DNA of 64,000 bases from Nevskiaceae bacterium (GCA_008012115.1 SSEB01000004.1:1-64000), one strand, 5' to 3'. Counted from the first letter of the stretch, positions 31,573 to 41,717 are shown. Numbers and translations are program-made. Notes: a model not told the origin generated them from the letters alone.

Positions 31573-34302
31573 TCACTGCAGCATCGAGGTCATGCGCGCG
31601 ATGCGTTCCGCCTGGATACGGTTGAGGTTGCGGAAGATGGTGGCGGCGATCCACGGATAGCGCACGCGCAGGCGCTCGAGGTCCTGCGAGTTGAAGCGCA
31701 GCAGCCGCGCCGGCGTGACGGTATCGACGTTGGCGGTGCGACGCTGGCCGAAATAGCCGGCCTCGCCCATCACCGCACCGCGCCCCATGCTGGAGAGCAC
31801 CTTGCGCTCGCCGTGACTGTCGACCCAGGCTTCCAGCGTGCCGTCCACCACCACGTAGATGTCGCGCGCCAGATCGCCCTGGCGGATCACGCGCGTATCG
31901 GCCCTGACGCTTTCCAGCTTGGACATCAACGCGAACACCCGCGCCTGCCGCAGCGACAGGCCGGACAGCAGCGGGATGGTGTGCTGAGGACTCTGGCCGA
32001 GGTCCAGGCGCAGCATGTCCCAGAGGGTGACGATGCGCAGCTTGCTGCCCAGCGCCGGGGTCAGCGTGATGTTCATGAACCAGGCCATGAACAAGGTGAA
32101 TGCCGACAACAGGCCGAACTGCACCTGGGTCTTGAGTTCGCTGCCGGTGAACACCAGGAAGCCCAAGCACAGCGCCACGGTCGACAGCGTGATCGGCCGC
32201 AGGACGCTGGCCAGCGCGCTCTTTACCGCGGTCGATTCGCTGCCGCGCTCGCGCGCGTCGGCGTTGAAGCGCGCCAGGAACTGGATGGTGTCATCCACCG
32301 CGATGCCGATGACGATGCAGGCGATCAGACAGGTGGTGGGCGACAGGCTGATGTCGAGCAGGCCCAAGGTGCCGAAGTAGATCGCCACCGGCACCACCGT
32401 CGGCAGCAGCGCGATGAAGCCGGCACGCGCCGAGGTGAACATCAGGCTGAGCAGCAGCCAGATGCCGAAGGTGGCGATGGCGATGGACTCGAACTGCCCG
32501 GAAGCGATCTCCTGCACCGTGCGCGTCGCCAGCACCGGACTGCCGCTGATGTTGGCGTCGAGCGGCGGCGGCAGCGCCTTGAGCTGCTTCTCGATGCGCG
32601 CAAGCAGCGCCGCGGTCGGCACCGAGCCGTCGACGTTGATGCGCACCGTCATCAGCGCCGTGCGGAAGCGCGAATCGATGACGTGGCGCGTCTGGTCGTT
32701 GCTGCCGAACACCAGCAGCTGCTTCACCGATGAGGCATCGTCGGGCACGCTGTAGTAGGCCGCGCTGTTGCCGTTGAGGCTCTGGTTGATCAGCTTGAGG
32801 TGATCGACATACGACACCACCGCGCCGACTTCCGGCTGCTGGCGCAGCCACTGCTCCAGTCCCTCGATGTCGCGGATGCGCTCGGGATCGGTCAGCGCGT
32901 CATTGACGTGGGTCTCGATCAGGATGGTGATCAGGTTGGCGCCGTTGAACGCGGTATTGATCGCCTCGAAATCGCGGCGCACCAGCGCCTGCTCGTCGAA
33001 ACTCTTGATGAACTCCGCGCCGGCGTGGATGCGCGCGGCGAAAATCAGGTCGATGGGAATCAGGATCAGGGCGATGGCGATGATCAGGCTGCGCCATTTC
33101 TCGTCGAAGGTCGCAAGCTTGAGCGCCCACTCGGAGAACTTGGCCTCGCCCAGCGTCTTGCTCTTGCGCGTGGTACCGATGATGGCGAGCGCCGCTGGCA
33201 TGAATGTCAGCGACAGCGCCACGCCGATGGCCGAGCCGATGCTGGCGAGTATCGAGAAATGGCGGATCGCCGGCAGCACGTTGAGCAGCAGCGCCGAGAA
33301 GCTGATGACCGTGGTGCCGGCCGACAGCACCAGGCCCACGGACGCGCGGTTGATCAGCCAGATGCTGCGCTCCGCCTTGCCGTTCAGGTCTTGCTGCTGC
33401 AGCGAGGTGAAGTAGGCGGAGATCAGGTAGATCGAGTACGACAGTCCGAGGGTGATGACCAGGGGCGGCACGATCGCCGTCACCAGGTTCATCGGGATGC
33501 GCAGCAGCACCGCCGCGGCCATCGTCCACAGTAGCGCCATGCCGACGGTCGCGGCCGCCACCAGCATGGCACGCAGGCTGCGGAACGCGATCAGCAGCAG
33601 CAGCAGGATGACGGCGAACACCGCCGGAATGGTGAACTTGAGCGTCTTGATCAGCGCCGTCGTGGTCGCCGCGCGGCCGACCGGCGTGCCCGTGATCCAG
33701 ACCTGGTTGTCGCCGGCGACGTCGCGCACGATCTTGCGAATCTGGCCACCGTAGTCGCGCTTGAGGAAATCCTGCTCGCTGACGTCGTTCATGACGATGG
33801 CGAAGGAGGTCACCTTGCCGTCCTTCGACAGCAGGGTGCCGTTGTAAAGCGGATTGGCGGCCAACTGGTGCGGGAACTCGGCGATCAGGGCCGGATTGCG
33901 CTTGGCCTGCTCGGTGAAGCTGCTGACCTCGAGGTCCTCGCCCTGCGCCAGCAGGTTCGGCACCGTGGCCAGCGACACCACGGCGCTGGCGCCGTCGAGA
34001 CCGCGGAGACGCTGCGTGATCTCATCGACCTGCTGCAGGCTGCGCTCGGTGAAGATGTTGTCGAAATGCACGGCGACGATCACCGCGTCGGCGTCGCCGA
34101 AAGTCTCGCGCACGCGGTCGGCCACGGCACGGTCGGCGTCGCCCGCCGGCAGCAGATGCTCCACCGCCGGATCGATGATCAGGCGCGGCTGCAACGCCAG
34201 CGGATCGAAGCACACCAGCAACGCGCCCAGCGACAGGATGCAGCAGAGGCCCACCACCCGGAACGGGTGACGGGCCAGCCATTGCACCAGGGCCTGCATC
34301 AC
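31573..34302 (-). CDS. RND/MMPL-family exporter fused to a C-terminal cyclic-nucleotide-binding domain
   Basis: 909-aa inner-membrane transporter of the RND superfamily, of the kind often linked to lipid or hydrophobic cargo. Two repeats of a membrane helix, periplasmic domain and five-helix bundle are visible. Acidic membrane motifs appear in the first bundle (LGLSYSIYLISAYF, about 285) and the second (IVIGIAVDDTIQFLARF, about 670). After the last helix, residues about 780-900 form a cyclic-nucleotide-binding fold with the VIRQGDLARDIYVVVDGTLEA and MGEAGYFGQRRTANV segments. The ATG overlaps the stop of the LolA-like gene. The sensor domain plus two cyclase genes just upstream suggests second-messenger control of transport. 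Confidence 0.88.
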   Translation of the reverse strand: MMQALVQWLARHPFRVVGLCCILSLGALLVCFDPLALQPRLIIDPAVEHLLPAGDADRAVADRVRETFGDADAVIVAVHFDNIFTERSLQQVDEITQRLRGLDGASAVVSLATVPNLLAQGEDLEVSSFTEQAKRNPALIAEFPHQLAANPLYNGTLLSKDGKVTSFAIVMNDVSEQDFLKRDYGGQIRKIVRDVAGDNQVWITGTPVGRAATTTALIKTLKFTIPAVFAVILLLLLIAFRSLRAMLVAAATVGMALLWTMAAAVLLRIPMNLVTAIVPPLVITLGLSYSIYLISAYFTSLQQQDLNGKAERSIWLINRASVGLVLSAGTTVISFSALLLNVLPAIRHFSILASIGSAIGVALSLTFMPAALAIIGTTRKSKTLGEAKFSEWALKLATFDEKWRSLIIAIALILIPIDLIFAARIHAGAEFIKSFDEQALVRRDFEAINTAFNGANLITILIETHVNDALTDPERIRDIEGLEQWLRQQPEVGAVVSYVDHLKLINQSLNGNSAAYYSVPDDASSVKQLLVFGSNDQTRHVIDSRFRTALMTVRINVDGSVPTAALLARIEKQLKALPPPLDANISGSPVLATRTVQEIASGQFESIAIATFGIWLLLSLMFTSARAGFIALLPTVVPVAIYFGTLGLLDISLSPTTCLIACIVIGIAVDDTIQFLARFNADARERGSESTAVKSALASVLRPITLSTVALCLGFLVFTGSELKTQVQFGLLSAFTLFMAWFMNITLTPALGSKLRIVTLWDMLRLDLGQSPQHTIPLLSGLSLRQARVFALMSKLESVRADTRVIRQGDLARDIYVVVDGTLEAWVDSHGERKVLSSMGRGAVMGEAGYFGQRRTANVDTVTPARLLRFNSQDLERLRVRYPWIAATIFRNLNRIQAERIARMTSMLQ

Positions 34303-35069
34303 TCGGCGGTGTAGAAGCTGCTGGCGTTGAAATAGCGCTCGGACAGCTTGTCCGGCTTGGTGAAGCCGGTGATCTTGAGCGTGGTGTGGGTCTTGGCCTG
34401 CAGGTCATCCATCCGCGCCTCGGAGGTGTACCAGGCATTGCCGTAGGGCTTGACCGCCGCGGCCGGCGTGCTGAGGCGCTTGCGCACGTTGGCGCCGTCG
34501 TAGAACTCGATCTTCAGCGGGATGCAGGTCTTCTGGTCGATCCAGCCGCGGATCAGCGTGTAGTGGGTGTCGCCACCGGGCGTGGGCGTCAGCGCCACCA
34601 CGTTCACCGGCCGGTTCTCGACGGTATCCGGCTTCTCCAGCTTGGCGACGCCGCCGGAAAAGGAGTTCTGGATCTGCTTGACGTCGCTGTACGACAGGTC
34701 AGTGCCGAACAACGGGCTGTCGGCGTTGCCGCCCATGATGCGGCGCACGCGGTTGAGCGCCGGCAGGAACACGAACATGTCGTCGCGATCCTTGCCTTCG
34801 CGGATCAGGTAGGCGGCGTTGTTGAGATCGGGCGGCGACTTGATCTTGACCATCGCCCGCATCAGTTCGCTCTCGCGCATGGCGTAGAGGCGACCGCGCA
34901 GCAGGCGCTCGCCGCCGGTGCGATCGACCGAGTTGATCTCGAATTCCTGCACGCGCAACACCTGGGGAATGTTGCCGCGCATGCATTCCAGCACCTTGTC
35001 GACGGCCGCATCACCGGCGCTGGCGGCCGCCGCGTAAGCACAGGCCAGCCCCATCAGGAATCGTTTCAT
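34299..35069 (-). CDS. outer-membrane lipoprotein-sorting protein, LolA-like
   Basis: 256-aa periplasmic protein with signal peptide MKRFLMGLACAYAAAASA and a LolA/LolB-like half-barrel. Family segments include GRLYAMRESELMRAMVKI, DDMFVFLPALNRVRRI and LFGTDLSYSDV. Such proteins pair with RND-type exporters and are thought to carry lipidic cargo across the periplasm. Its stop overlaps the exporter start by 4 bp, so the two are translationally coupled. Element E4 ends 24 bp before its ATG. Confidence 0.87.
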   Translation of the reverse strand: MKRFLMGLACAYAAAASAGDAAVDKVLECMRGNIPQVLRVQEFEINSVDRTGGERLLRGRLYAMRESELMRAMVKIKSPPDLNNAAYLIREGKDRDDMFVFLPALNRVRRIMGGNADSPLFGTDLSYSDVKQIQNSFSGGVAKLEKPDTVENRPVNVVALTPTPGGDTHYTLIRGWIDQKTCIPLKIEFYDGANVRKRLSTPAAAVKPYGNAWYTSEARMDDLQAKTHTTLKITGFTKPDKLSERYFNASSFYTAE

Positions 35070-35092
35070 CGCCCTTTCCCTCGTCCGGCGAG

Positions 35093-35206
35093 GCCACCCG
35101 CTGTGGCCTCGCGTCCAGTCCCATTTGTTATTTTTCAGCGAATAAAATTCAATTCATACTATAAAAAATCTCAATCCACCGGCCCGGTGCGCCCGCAGCG
35201 GGTGGC
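35093..35206. repeat. 114-bp AT-core inverted-repeat element, copy E4
   Basis: Perfect ends GCCACCCGCT (35093-35102) and AGCGGGTGGC (35197-35206). The inner left GTTATTT starts at 35127, the standard offset. The inner right at the expected place (35166-35172) is degenerate (AAATCTC). A hairpin CACCG-GCC-CGGTG (35177-35189) lies in the right arm. The element fills most of the gap between a cyclase stop (35223) and the LolA-like start (35069). Confidence 0.92.
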
Positions 35207-35222
35207 TTGCGATGAGACTAGC

Positions 35223-38200
35223 TTAGCCGGTTTCCCGCGCAAATCGCGCAGTGTGAGCCAGCACACCGATTCGCGAGAAAGCCGCTTCGGCCTCGCCCAG
35301 GCGCTGCGAGCGCTGCGGCTCGTCCAGGGTGCCGGCCTGCGCCAGCAGCAGCCAGGGACGGAACACCTCGGCGCCCGTGGTCTCGATCAACATCGCCATG
35401 CGCGTCAGGCCCTCGCTGCGGCGTGCAGCATCGGACAGCGGCAGGCCGGCGGCCCAGGCCCAGAGTTCAGCGGTCCGCGCGCCACAGACGGACGCCTCGT
35501 CGATGGCCTGGTCGGCGTGACGCCGCGCCTCGGCATCGCGACCAGCCGCGACGCAGGCGGTGGCCAGCGCCGCCAGAAGGCTGGCGCGAACCGGGCCCGG
35601 CGAAGGCAGCAAGGGCAGCGCGCTGGCGAGGACATCGATGGCGCGCGGCGCGTCGCCGGCCAGCAACTCCGCAAGCCCCAGGGCGCGCAATGCCGGGCTG
35701 CGCAGCGCCACACTGCCCTCGCTGCCGGCACGCCGCAGCGCCGCCAGCAGGGACGCGGACAAGGCCCCGCCACGGCCGCTGAACCAGGCCCAGTCGATCA
35801 GCGCGGCGCCGGCGCGGACCGGGTCCAGACCCTCGCGCATGGTGCAATCCGCCGCGGCGCGCAGGCGTTCGCCCGCCTCGGCCAAGCGTCCCTGCCAGGT
35901 CAGGGCGGCGCCGTAGGCAGCGAGCGCCGGGGCCGTGTCGCCGGTGGCCGGAGACCGCAGCCAGGCGTCGTCGCCATCGCTGCAGAGCGCGATGCCCTGG
36001 GCGATGCGGCCGGCCGCCAGATGCGTCGACAGCACCGTGTCGCGGAAGCGCGCCAGCAGCGCCGGGCTGGCGGCAAGCTGCGCCTGGGCCACGGCGTCGG
36101 CCGCCAGCTGTGCGGCCTCGTCGGCCTGCCCGCGCTGCAGGCACTCCGGAGCGTAGGAGAACAGCAGCTCGGCGGCGCTGGCCATGTCGGCGCATTCCTC
36201 GGCCATCTTCCAGGCATCGTGGTAGGCCATGTCCACCTCGGCGCGCTCCAGCACGGCGGACTGGGCCATCCGCACCAGGCCGGCGCGCGCCGCGATGCGC
36301 TGGCGCAAGACCTCGAAGCTGGCGTCGGCGCGGTCGAAATTCTGCACCGCGAGGCGGAACTGGCGCAGCGCCAGGGCGCTGTCGCGGTGCTCGTTGCGCT
36401 GCGCGGCCAGCAGGTTCCAGCGCCCCGCCTGCTGCCACTGCTCGGCGCACTCCCAGTGATGGGCGATGGCGAGATCGGCATCGCCGGTCGGTGCCTCGCG
36501 CAGCACCACCTCCAGCGCCGCGGCCAGTCCGGCATGCGTCGCGCGCCGCTGCGATTCGAGCTGTCCCTGGTAGGCCACTTCCTGCAGCAGCGGCTGGCAG
36601 AAGACGTAGTGCGGATCGTCGTCGCTGCCGCCCTCGCGCCGCACCAGGCCGGCCTGGACCAGCGCCTCCAGGGTATCGGCATCGCCGCCGCTGAAGGCCA
36701 GCAGGCGCGGCCGGAAACGCGTGCCCATGATCGCCGCCGCCTGCAGCAGCGCCTTCTGCGTCTCCGGCAGGCGGTCGATGCGACCGGCCAGCAGCGCGTG
36801 CACGCTGTCGGGGATCGGCAGCGTCTGCACCGGGCGCACCAGGGCGTAGGTGCCGGCCAGGCCCTGCAGGTCGCCCTGACCGACGAGGGCCTGCACCGCT
36901 TCCTCGACGAAGTAGGGATTGCCGGCGGCCAGGCCGGCGATGCGCCGGGCCAGAGTATCGAGACCCGCGCCCGGCCCCAGCAGCGAAGCCGCGAGCCGCT
37001 GCAGGGACGCTTCGTCCAGCGCCGGCAGCTCGAGTTCGTCGTCGAGATACGGGCGCAGCCAGCCCAGGTCGCCATGGTCGCGATAGCTCAGCAGCAGCAG
37101 CGCCGGGCTCGTCGCCATCTGCTCGCAGAGACGGCACAGGAAATCGATCAGCAAGGGCCCCGCGTGGTGCAGATCCTCGATCAACAAAACCTGCGGCCCG
37201 TCGCCGCGCGGCAGCACGCGGGCGATGCGCTCGAGCATCAGCGAACGCAGTCCAGACGCGGCCAGCGGCTGATCGACGCCGGCGTCGAGAAAGTCGCGCA
37301 CCAGCGGCACCAGGGCGCTGCGCTCCGGGTTGCGCGAGGCGAAGGCGGCGGCGACCTGTGCGCCGACGCGCGCCGAGGCATCGCCCTCGTGCAGGCCGAG
37401 ACGGCTGCGCAGCAGTGCGCGCAGCGCCACCAGCGGCGTCGCCGCCGCGTAGGCCGGCACCATCGCCGCATGCAGAGGCACCGCAGCCGCGGCGCAGCGC
37501 TTGGCAAATTCCCGGCACAGCCGCGATTTGCCCATGCCGGCGTCGCCACGCAGGCCGATGATGCCGCCGCGACCGCCACGCAGGGCCGCCAGGGCCGTGC
37601 TCAGTCGCGCCAACTGGGCGTCGCGGCCGACGAACTCCGCCGCAGCCTCGCTCTGCACGTCGTCGAGCCGCTCGTGACGCTGCAGCCCTTCCAGCAGGAA
37701 CACCCGCACCGGATGATCGAGGCCGTCGACGCGGTGCTCGTCGAGGTCACGCAGGCGGAAATCGTCGCGGACCAGGGCGGCGGTATAACGCGACAGGTAG
37801 ATGCGCCCGGGCTCGCAGAGATTCTCCATGCGCGCCGCCAAGTTCACGGTCAGGCCCTTGGCGGTGTAGTCCATGCGCAGGTCGTCGCCGATGCGGCCGA
37901 CGATCACCTCGCCAGTGTTGAGCCCGACGCGCAGCCGCAACTCCAGCCCGCGCCGCTCGCGCAATTCCGCGCCGTAGGCATTGATGCCGTCCTGCATCGC
38001 CAGCGCGGCGAGACAGGCACGCTGGGCGTGATCCTCGTGGGCAATGGGCGCGCCAAACAGCGCCATGATGCCGTCGCCGGTGTACTGGTTGACGGTGCCC
38101 TCGTGGCGGTGCACCGCGCCGGTCAGGATGGCGAAGAAACGATCGAGGATGCCATGCCAGGCTTCGGCGCCAGCCTGCTCGGCAAGGCGGGTCGAGCCCT

Positions 38201-38399
38201 TGATGTCGGCGAACAGCACCGTGACGCGCTTGCGTTCGCCCTGCAGCGCGGCGCGAGACTGGAGAATGCGCTCGGCCAGATGGTTGGGGGTGTAGCTGCG
38301 CCGCACGGCGATGTCCGGCAGCCGGGTACCGCACTGATCGCAGTAGCGCGCCAGCGCATCGTTCTCCGCACGGCAACTCGCGCAGATGCGTGAGTCCAT
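35223..38399 (-). CDS. class III adenylate/guanylate cyclase with zinc ribbon, AAA and TPR-like regions (copy 2)
   Basis: 1058-aa cytosolic signalling protein. An N-terminal zinc ribbon (CASC and CDQC) precedes a class III cyclase domain (about residues 45-220), which keeps both metal aspartates (LFADIKGS and TGDGIMALFG) and the VNLAARME segment. The usual adenine-selecting Lys is Gln (VNQYTGDG) and the paired Asp position is Leu (GLTVN), so substrate and activity are uncertain. Then come a signalling AAA ATPase (Walker A GDAGMGKS, about 303) and about 500 residues of TPR-like helices. The ATG at 38399 has GAGG 8 bp upstream. It is a tandem paralogue of the preceding gene, 44 bp away. MalT-type architecture suggests a ligand-controlled switch. 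Confidence 0.87.
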   Translation of the reverse strand: MDSRICASCRAENDALARYCDQCGTRLPDIAVRRSYTPNHLAERILQSRAALQGERKRVTVLFADIKGSTRLAEQAGAEAWHGILDRFFAILTGAVHRHEGTVNQYTGDGIMALFGAPIAHEDHAQRACLAALAMQDGINAYGAELRERRGLELRLRVGLNTGEVIVGRIGDDLRMDYTAKGLTVNLAARMENLCEPGRIYLSRYTAALVRDDFRLRDLDEHRVDGLDHPVRVFLLEGLQRHERLDDVQSEAAAEFVGRDAQLARLSTALAALRGGRGGIIGLRGDAGMGKSRLCREFAKRCAAAAVPLHAAMVPAYAAATPLVALRALLRSRLGLHEGDASARVGAQVAAAFASRNPERSALVPLVRDFLDAGVDQPLAASGLRSLMLERIARVLPRGDGPQVLLIEDLHHAGPLLIDFLCRLCEQMATSPALLLLSYRDHGDLGWLRPYLDDELELPALDEASLQRLAASLLGPGAGLDTLARRIAGLAAGNPYFVEEAVQALVGQGDLQGLAGTYALVRPVQTLPIPDSVHALLAGRIDRLPETQKALLQAAAIMGTRFRPRLLAFSGGDADTLEALVQAGLVRREGGSDDDPHYVFCQPLLQEVAYQGQLESQRRATHAGLAAALEVVLREAPTGDADLAIAHHWECAEQWQQAGRWNLLAAQRNEHRDSALALRQFRLAVQNFDRADASFEVLRQRIAARAGLVRMAQSAVLERAEVDMAYHDAWKMAEECADMASAAELLFSYAPECLQRGQADEAAQLAADAVAQAQLAASPALLARFRDTVLSTHLAAGRIAQGIALCSDGDDAWLRSPATGDTAPALAAYGAALTWQGRLAEAGERLRAAADCTMREGLDPVRAGAALIDWAWFSGRGGALSASLLAALRRAGSEGSVALRSPALRALGLAELLAGDAPRAIDVLASALPLLPSPGPVRASLLAALATACVAAGRDAEARRHADQAIDEASVCGARTAELWAWAAGLPLSDAARRSEGLTRMAMLIETTGAEVFRPWLLLAQAGTLDEPQRSQRLGEAEAAFSRIGVLAHTARFARETG

Positions 38400-38443
38400 T
38401 CCCCTTTCCTCGTCCCCCATCGACCCGCCTTTCTGTGAAGGCT

Positions 38444-41400
38444 TCAGTCCTGGCGCCGGGCCTGCTCCGTCAGTCCCATGCGCAGAAACGCCTCGGCGGC
38501 GCGCTGGCGCAGATTCTCGCCGAGTTCCGGCGTTTCTGCCCAGTACACCTGCGCCCGCAACCGCCAGGGCTCAAAACCGTGGGCGCCGCTCATGGCGATC
38601 AGCTCGTTGAGCCGCGCAAACCCCTGCTCCGCGCGATGCGCACCGGTGATGGCCTTGGGCAGTGCCAGCAGCGCAATCCAGGAGCGGATCTCCCAGACAC
38701 GCGAGCCGGAGCGTTGTGCGCTGGCGATGGCCGCCTCGCCGGTCGCCAGGGCGTCCTCGAACCGGCCGACCCCGGCATAGGCCTCGCAGAGGACCGACAG
38801 GAAGTTGGCCTCGAACTGGTGCGCGAGCCCCCCGGGTGCCACCTGCGCCCGACCCTGTTCGAGAAACCCGATCGCCTGCGCGTACTCGCCGCGCAGGCAG
38901 TGTGCCAGCCCCAACGCACGCAGCGCCAGCGTCAGGAAAAATGGACTGCCGAATTTCTGCGAGCGTTCATACGCCTTGCGCGCCTCGTCCAGCGCCACCG
39001 CGTGACGCCCGGTGAACCAGGCGAAGTCGACGAGGTTCGCGTGCATCCAGCTGGCGGAACGGTCCTCGCGGTCAGCGATGGTGACCGCTACGTAAAGATT
39101 GTCCTCGGCCTCACGCAACTCGCCCATCCAGGTCAGCATCAGGCCATAGAACCCGCGCGACATGAAGTTGTTCTCGTCGATCGGCTCGGTGCGCCACTGC
39201 GATCCGCCGGCCGCATCCACCAGCGCGATGCCCTCACGCGGACGCCCCGCCGCGTTGTGGGTCAGCAGGATCGTCAGCCGGAAGCGTTGCACCATCACCT
39301 CCTGCCCATGTGCGATGCACAAACGGACCGCCTCCGCGGCCAGCTTTGCCGCCACCTCCGCATGCCCGCGATGCAATTGCTCGTTGCTGTAGGAAATCAG
39401 CAGTTCGGCTGAGCCAGCGGTGTCGCCGGATTGCTCCGCCAGCGCCCGCGCCTCCAGGTAGGCGGTCTCGATTTCCTCGCCCGGCACCTCGGCGAACTGC
39501 GCCATGCGGATCAGGCCGGCACGCGTGACGATGCGCAGCCGGATCACCTCCGGCGTGACGGCGGCGCGATCGAGGCTGTCGCGCGCAAGTCGGTACTGAT
39601 GCACGGTGGCGCGGATGTCGCGAGAGGAGGCCCATCCCGCCGCGCGCAGGCTCCATTCGCCGGCCTTGGCCCACTGCCCCGCCTGGCGCCAGTGATGCGC
39701 GATGCGTACCGAGGTTTCATCCGGCGGTGCACCGGCCGGTTGCCGCGACTCCAGGGCCTGCGCCAGCCGCGCGTGCGCCTGCGCGCGCTGCGACTCCAGT
39801 TGTGCGTGGTAGGCGACCTCCTGCATCAACGGATGGCAGAAGGCATATTGATCCGGCTGCTCACCATGACGCTGGTGGACAAAGCCGGAATCCTCCAGCG
39901 CCGACAACTGCGGCTCGAAGTCCGGCGCGGCGGCCAGCTCCGACAGCAGTTCCCCCGCGAATTCCTGCCCGATCACTGCGGCGGTCTGCAGCAGGGTCTT
40001 GTGTTCCACCGGCAGCCGGTCGATGCGGGCTGCCAGCAAGGCATGCACCGTATCCGGAATCGGCCACTGCTCGATGGGCCTCGCCAGTTCGTAGCCGCCA
40101 ACATCGCCCCGCAGGTGCCCGGACTCGGCCAGCGCCTGCACCGCCTCCTCGACAAAGAACGGATTGCCGCTGGCGCGCTGGCGGATCATCGCGGCGACAC
40201 CGTCGAGGCTGGGATGCGATCCCAGGCGATGGCTGGCCAGTTGCTCGAGCTGCGCGGCCGACAGCGCCGACACCGCGATCTGCTCGTCGACGAAGGGAAT
40301 CAGGTACTCGCTGATGTAATCCGGCCGGTAGTTGAGCAGCAGCAGGGTGCGATTGCCGCGGATGTTGGCGCACAGCCTTGCGATGAACTCCTCGCTGGCG
40401 GCATCGAGGAAATGCAGGTCCTCGATCAGCAGGATCTGCGGCCCCTCGGCGCAAGGCAGGTACTCGGCGAACAACTCGAACATCTTCTCGCGCGCCGCCG
40501 CGGTTTGTTCGGGCGCGCGCTCGCGCCCTTCGGAAACGCCGAGGAACTCGAATACCCGCGGCAGCACCGCCGCATGCGCCGGGTCGTGCAGCAGAAAGGT
40601 GCCCGCCACCAGTCGTCGCACGTCGGCGGCGCTGGCGCGCTCCGACAAGCCCAGACGCGCACGCACCAGGGTCTGCACCGGATACAGCGGCAGCGCGCTG
40701 GAATACGGCACGCCTGTGGCGCGATACACGGGGATGCCTGCACGTTCGCAGACCGTCGCGAACTCATGGCAGAGACGGCTTTTACCGATGCCGGCGTTGC
40801 CGACCACGGCGACCACCTGCCCCTCTCCGGCACGCACGCGATCCAGCGCCGCCAGCAGCGTGCGCAGCTCGCGTTCGCGGCCGACGAATTCCGAGCCGCC
40901 GCGCGACAGGCTGCGGTCCAGCCGCGTGCGCAACGCCCCCGTGCCGATCAGCTCATAGACTTCCACGGGCTCGTCAAGGCCGGCGACGCTCATGCGGCCG
41001 AGATCGCGCAGTTCAAAATAGCCTTCGACACCGCGGGCCGTGTAGCGCGACAGGTAGACCCGCCCCGGCTCGCAGATGTGCTCCATGCGCGCCGCCAGGT
41101 TCACGGTGAGTCCCTGGGCGGTGTAGTCCATGCGCAGGTCGTCGCCGATGCGGCCGACGATCACCTCGCCGGTATTGAGGCCGACGCGCATCGACAGGTT
41201 CAGTCCGCGACTGAGGCGCAGTTCGTCGGCGAAGCGCCGCACCTCCGCCTGCATCTCCAGCGCCGCGCGGCAGGCACGCTGCGCGTGATCTTCGTGGGCA
41301 ATGGGCGCGCCGAACAGCGCCATGATGCCGTCGCCGGTGTATTGATTGACCGTGCCCTCGTAGCGGTGCACCGCGCCGCTCAGGATCGAGAAGAAGCGGT

Positions 41401-41659
41401 CGAGGATGCCGTGCCAGGCCTCGGCACCGGCCTCCTGCGCAAGCTTGGTGGAGCCCTTGATATCGGCGAACAGCACCGTGACCCGCTTGCGCTCGCCCTG
41501 CAGCGCGGCGCGGCCCTTGAAGATGCGATCGGCCAGATGCTTCGGCGTGTAGCTGCCGACCTGCGGCGGCGACGCCACCTCCGCCAGCCGCTCACCGCAC
41601 TGGTTGCAGAACCGCGCGTTGGCGGGATTGCTGGCTTGGCAGGTTGGACAGGTCTGCAT
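38444..41659 (-). CDS. class III adenylate/guanylate cyclase with zinc ribbon, AAA and TPR-like regions (copy 1)
   Basis: 1071-aa paralogue of the next gene, with the same order: zinc ribbon (CPTC and CNQC), cyclase domain (about residues 50-220), AAA ATPase (Walker A GNAGIGKS, about 300) and a long TPR-like C-terminal half. The cyclase domain keeps the metal aspartates in LFADIKGS and TGDGIMALFG. It again has Gln for Lys and Leu for Asp at the substrate-selecting places. It is the first gene of a minus-strand run leading through copy 2 to the CNB-bearing exporter. No membrane segment or signal peptide is seen. Confidence 0.87.
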   Translation of the reverse strand: MQTCPTCQASNPANARFCNQCGERLAEVASPPQVGSYTPKHLADRIFKGRAALQGERKRVTVLFADIKGSTKLAQEAGAEAWHGILDRFFSILSGAVHRYEGTVNQYTGDGIMALFGAPIAHEDHAQRACRAALEMQAEVRRFADELRLSRGLNLSMRVGLNTGEVIVGRIGDDLRMDYTAQGLTVNLAARMEHICEPGRVYLSRYTARGVEGYFELRDLGRMSVAGLDEPVEVYELIGTGALRTRLDRSLSRGGSEFVGRERELRTLLAALDRVRAGEGQVVAVVGNAGIGKSRLCHEFATVCERAGIPVYRATGVPYSSALPLYPVQTLVRARLGLSERASAADVRRLVAGTFLLHDPAHAAVLPRVFEFLGVSEGRERAPEQTAAAREKMFELFAEYLPCAEGPQILLIEDLHFLDAASEEFIARLCANIRGNRTLLLLNYRPDYISEYLIPFVDEQIAVSALSAAQLEQLASHRLGSHPSLDGVAAMIRQRASGNPFFVEEAVQALAESGHLRGDVGGYELARPIEQWPIPDTVHALLAARIDRLPVEHKTLLQTAAVIGQEFAGELLSELAAAPDFEPQLSALEDSGFVHQRHGEQPDQYAFCHPLMQEVAYHAQLESQRAQAHARLAQALESRQPAGAPPDETSVRIAHHWRQAGQWAKAGEWSLRAAGWASSRDIRATVHQYRLARDSLDRAAVTPEVIRLRIVTRAGLIRMAQFAEVPGEEIETAYLEARALAEQSGDTAGSAELLISYSNEQLHRGHAEVAAKLAAEAVRLCIAHGQEVMVQRFRLTILLTHNAAGRPREGIALVDAAGGSQWRTEPIDENNFMSRGFYGLMLTWMGELREAEDNLYVAVTIADREDRSASWMHANLVDFAWFTGRHAVALDEARKAYERSQKFGSPFFLTLALRALGLAHCLRGEYAQAIGFLEQGRAQVAPGGLAHQFEANFLSVLCEAYAGVGRFEDALATGEAAIASAQRSGSRVWEIRSWIALLALPKAITGAHRAEQGFARLNELIAMSGAHGFEPWRLRAQVYWAETPELGENLRQRAAEAFLRMGLTEQARRQD

Positions 41660-41717
41660 GGCGACTTCCGGTTGGCACCATCATAGGCCAGACCGTCGGG
41701 TCGCAGTAGACCGCATG

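Noticed and set aside
34386-38393. A 1335-codon plus-strand open frame antisense to the LolA-like and cyclase genes
   Set aside because: Composition is that of a codon-shadow frame, and the opposite strand carries clear domains.
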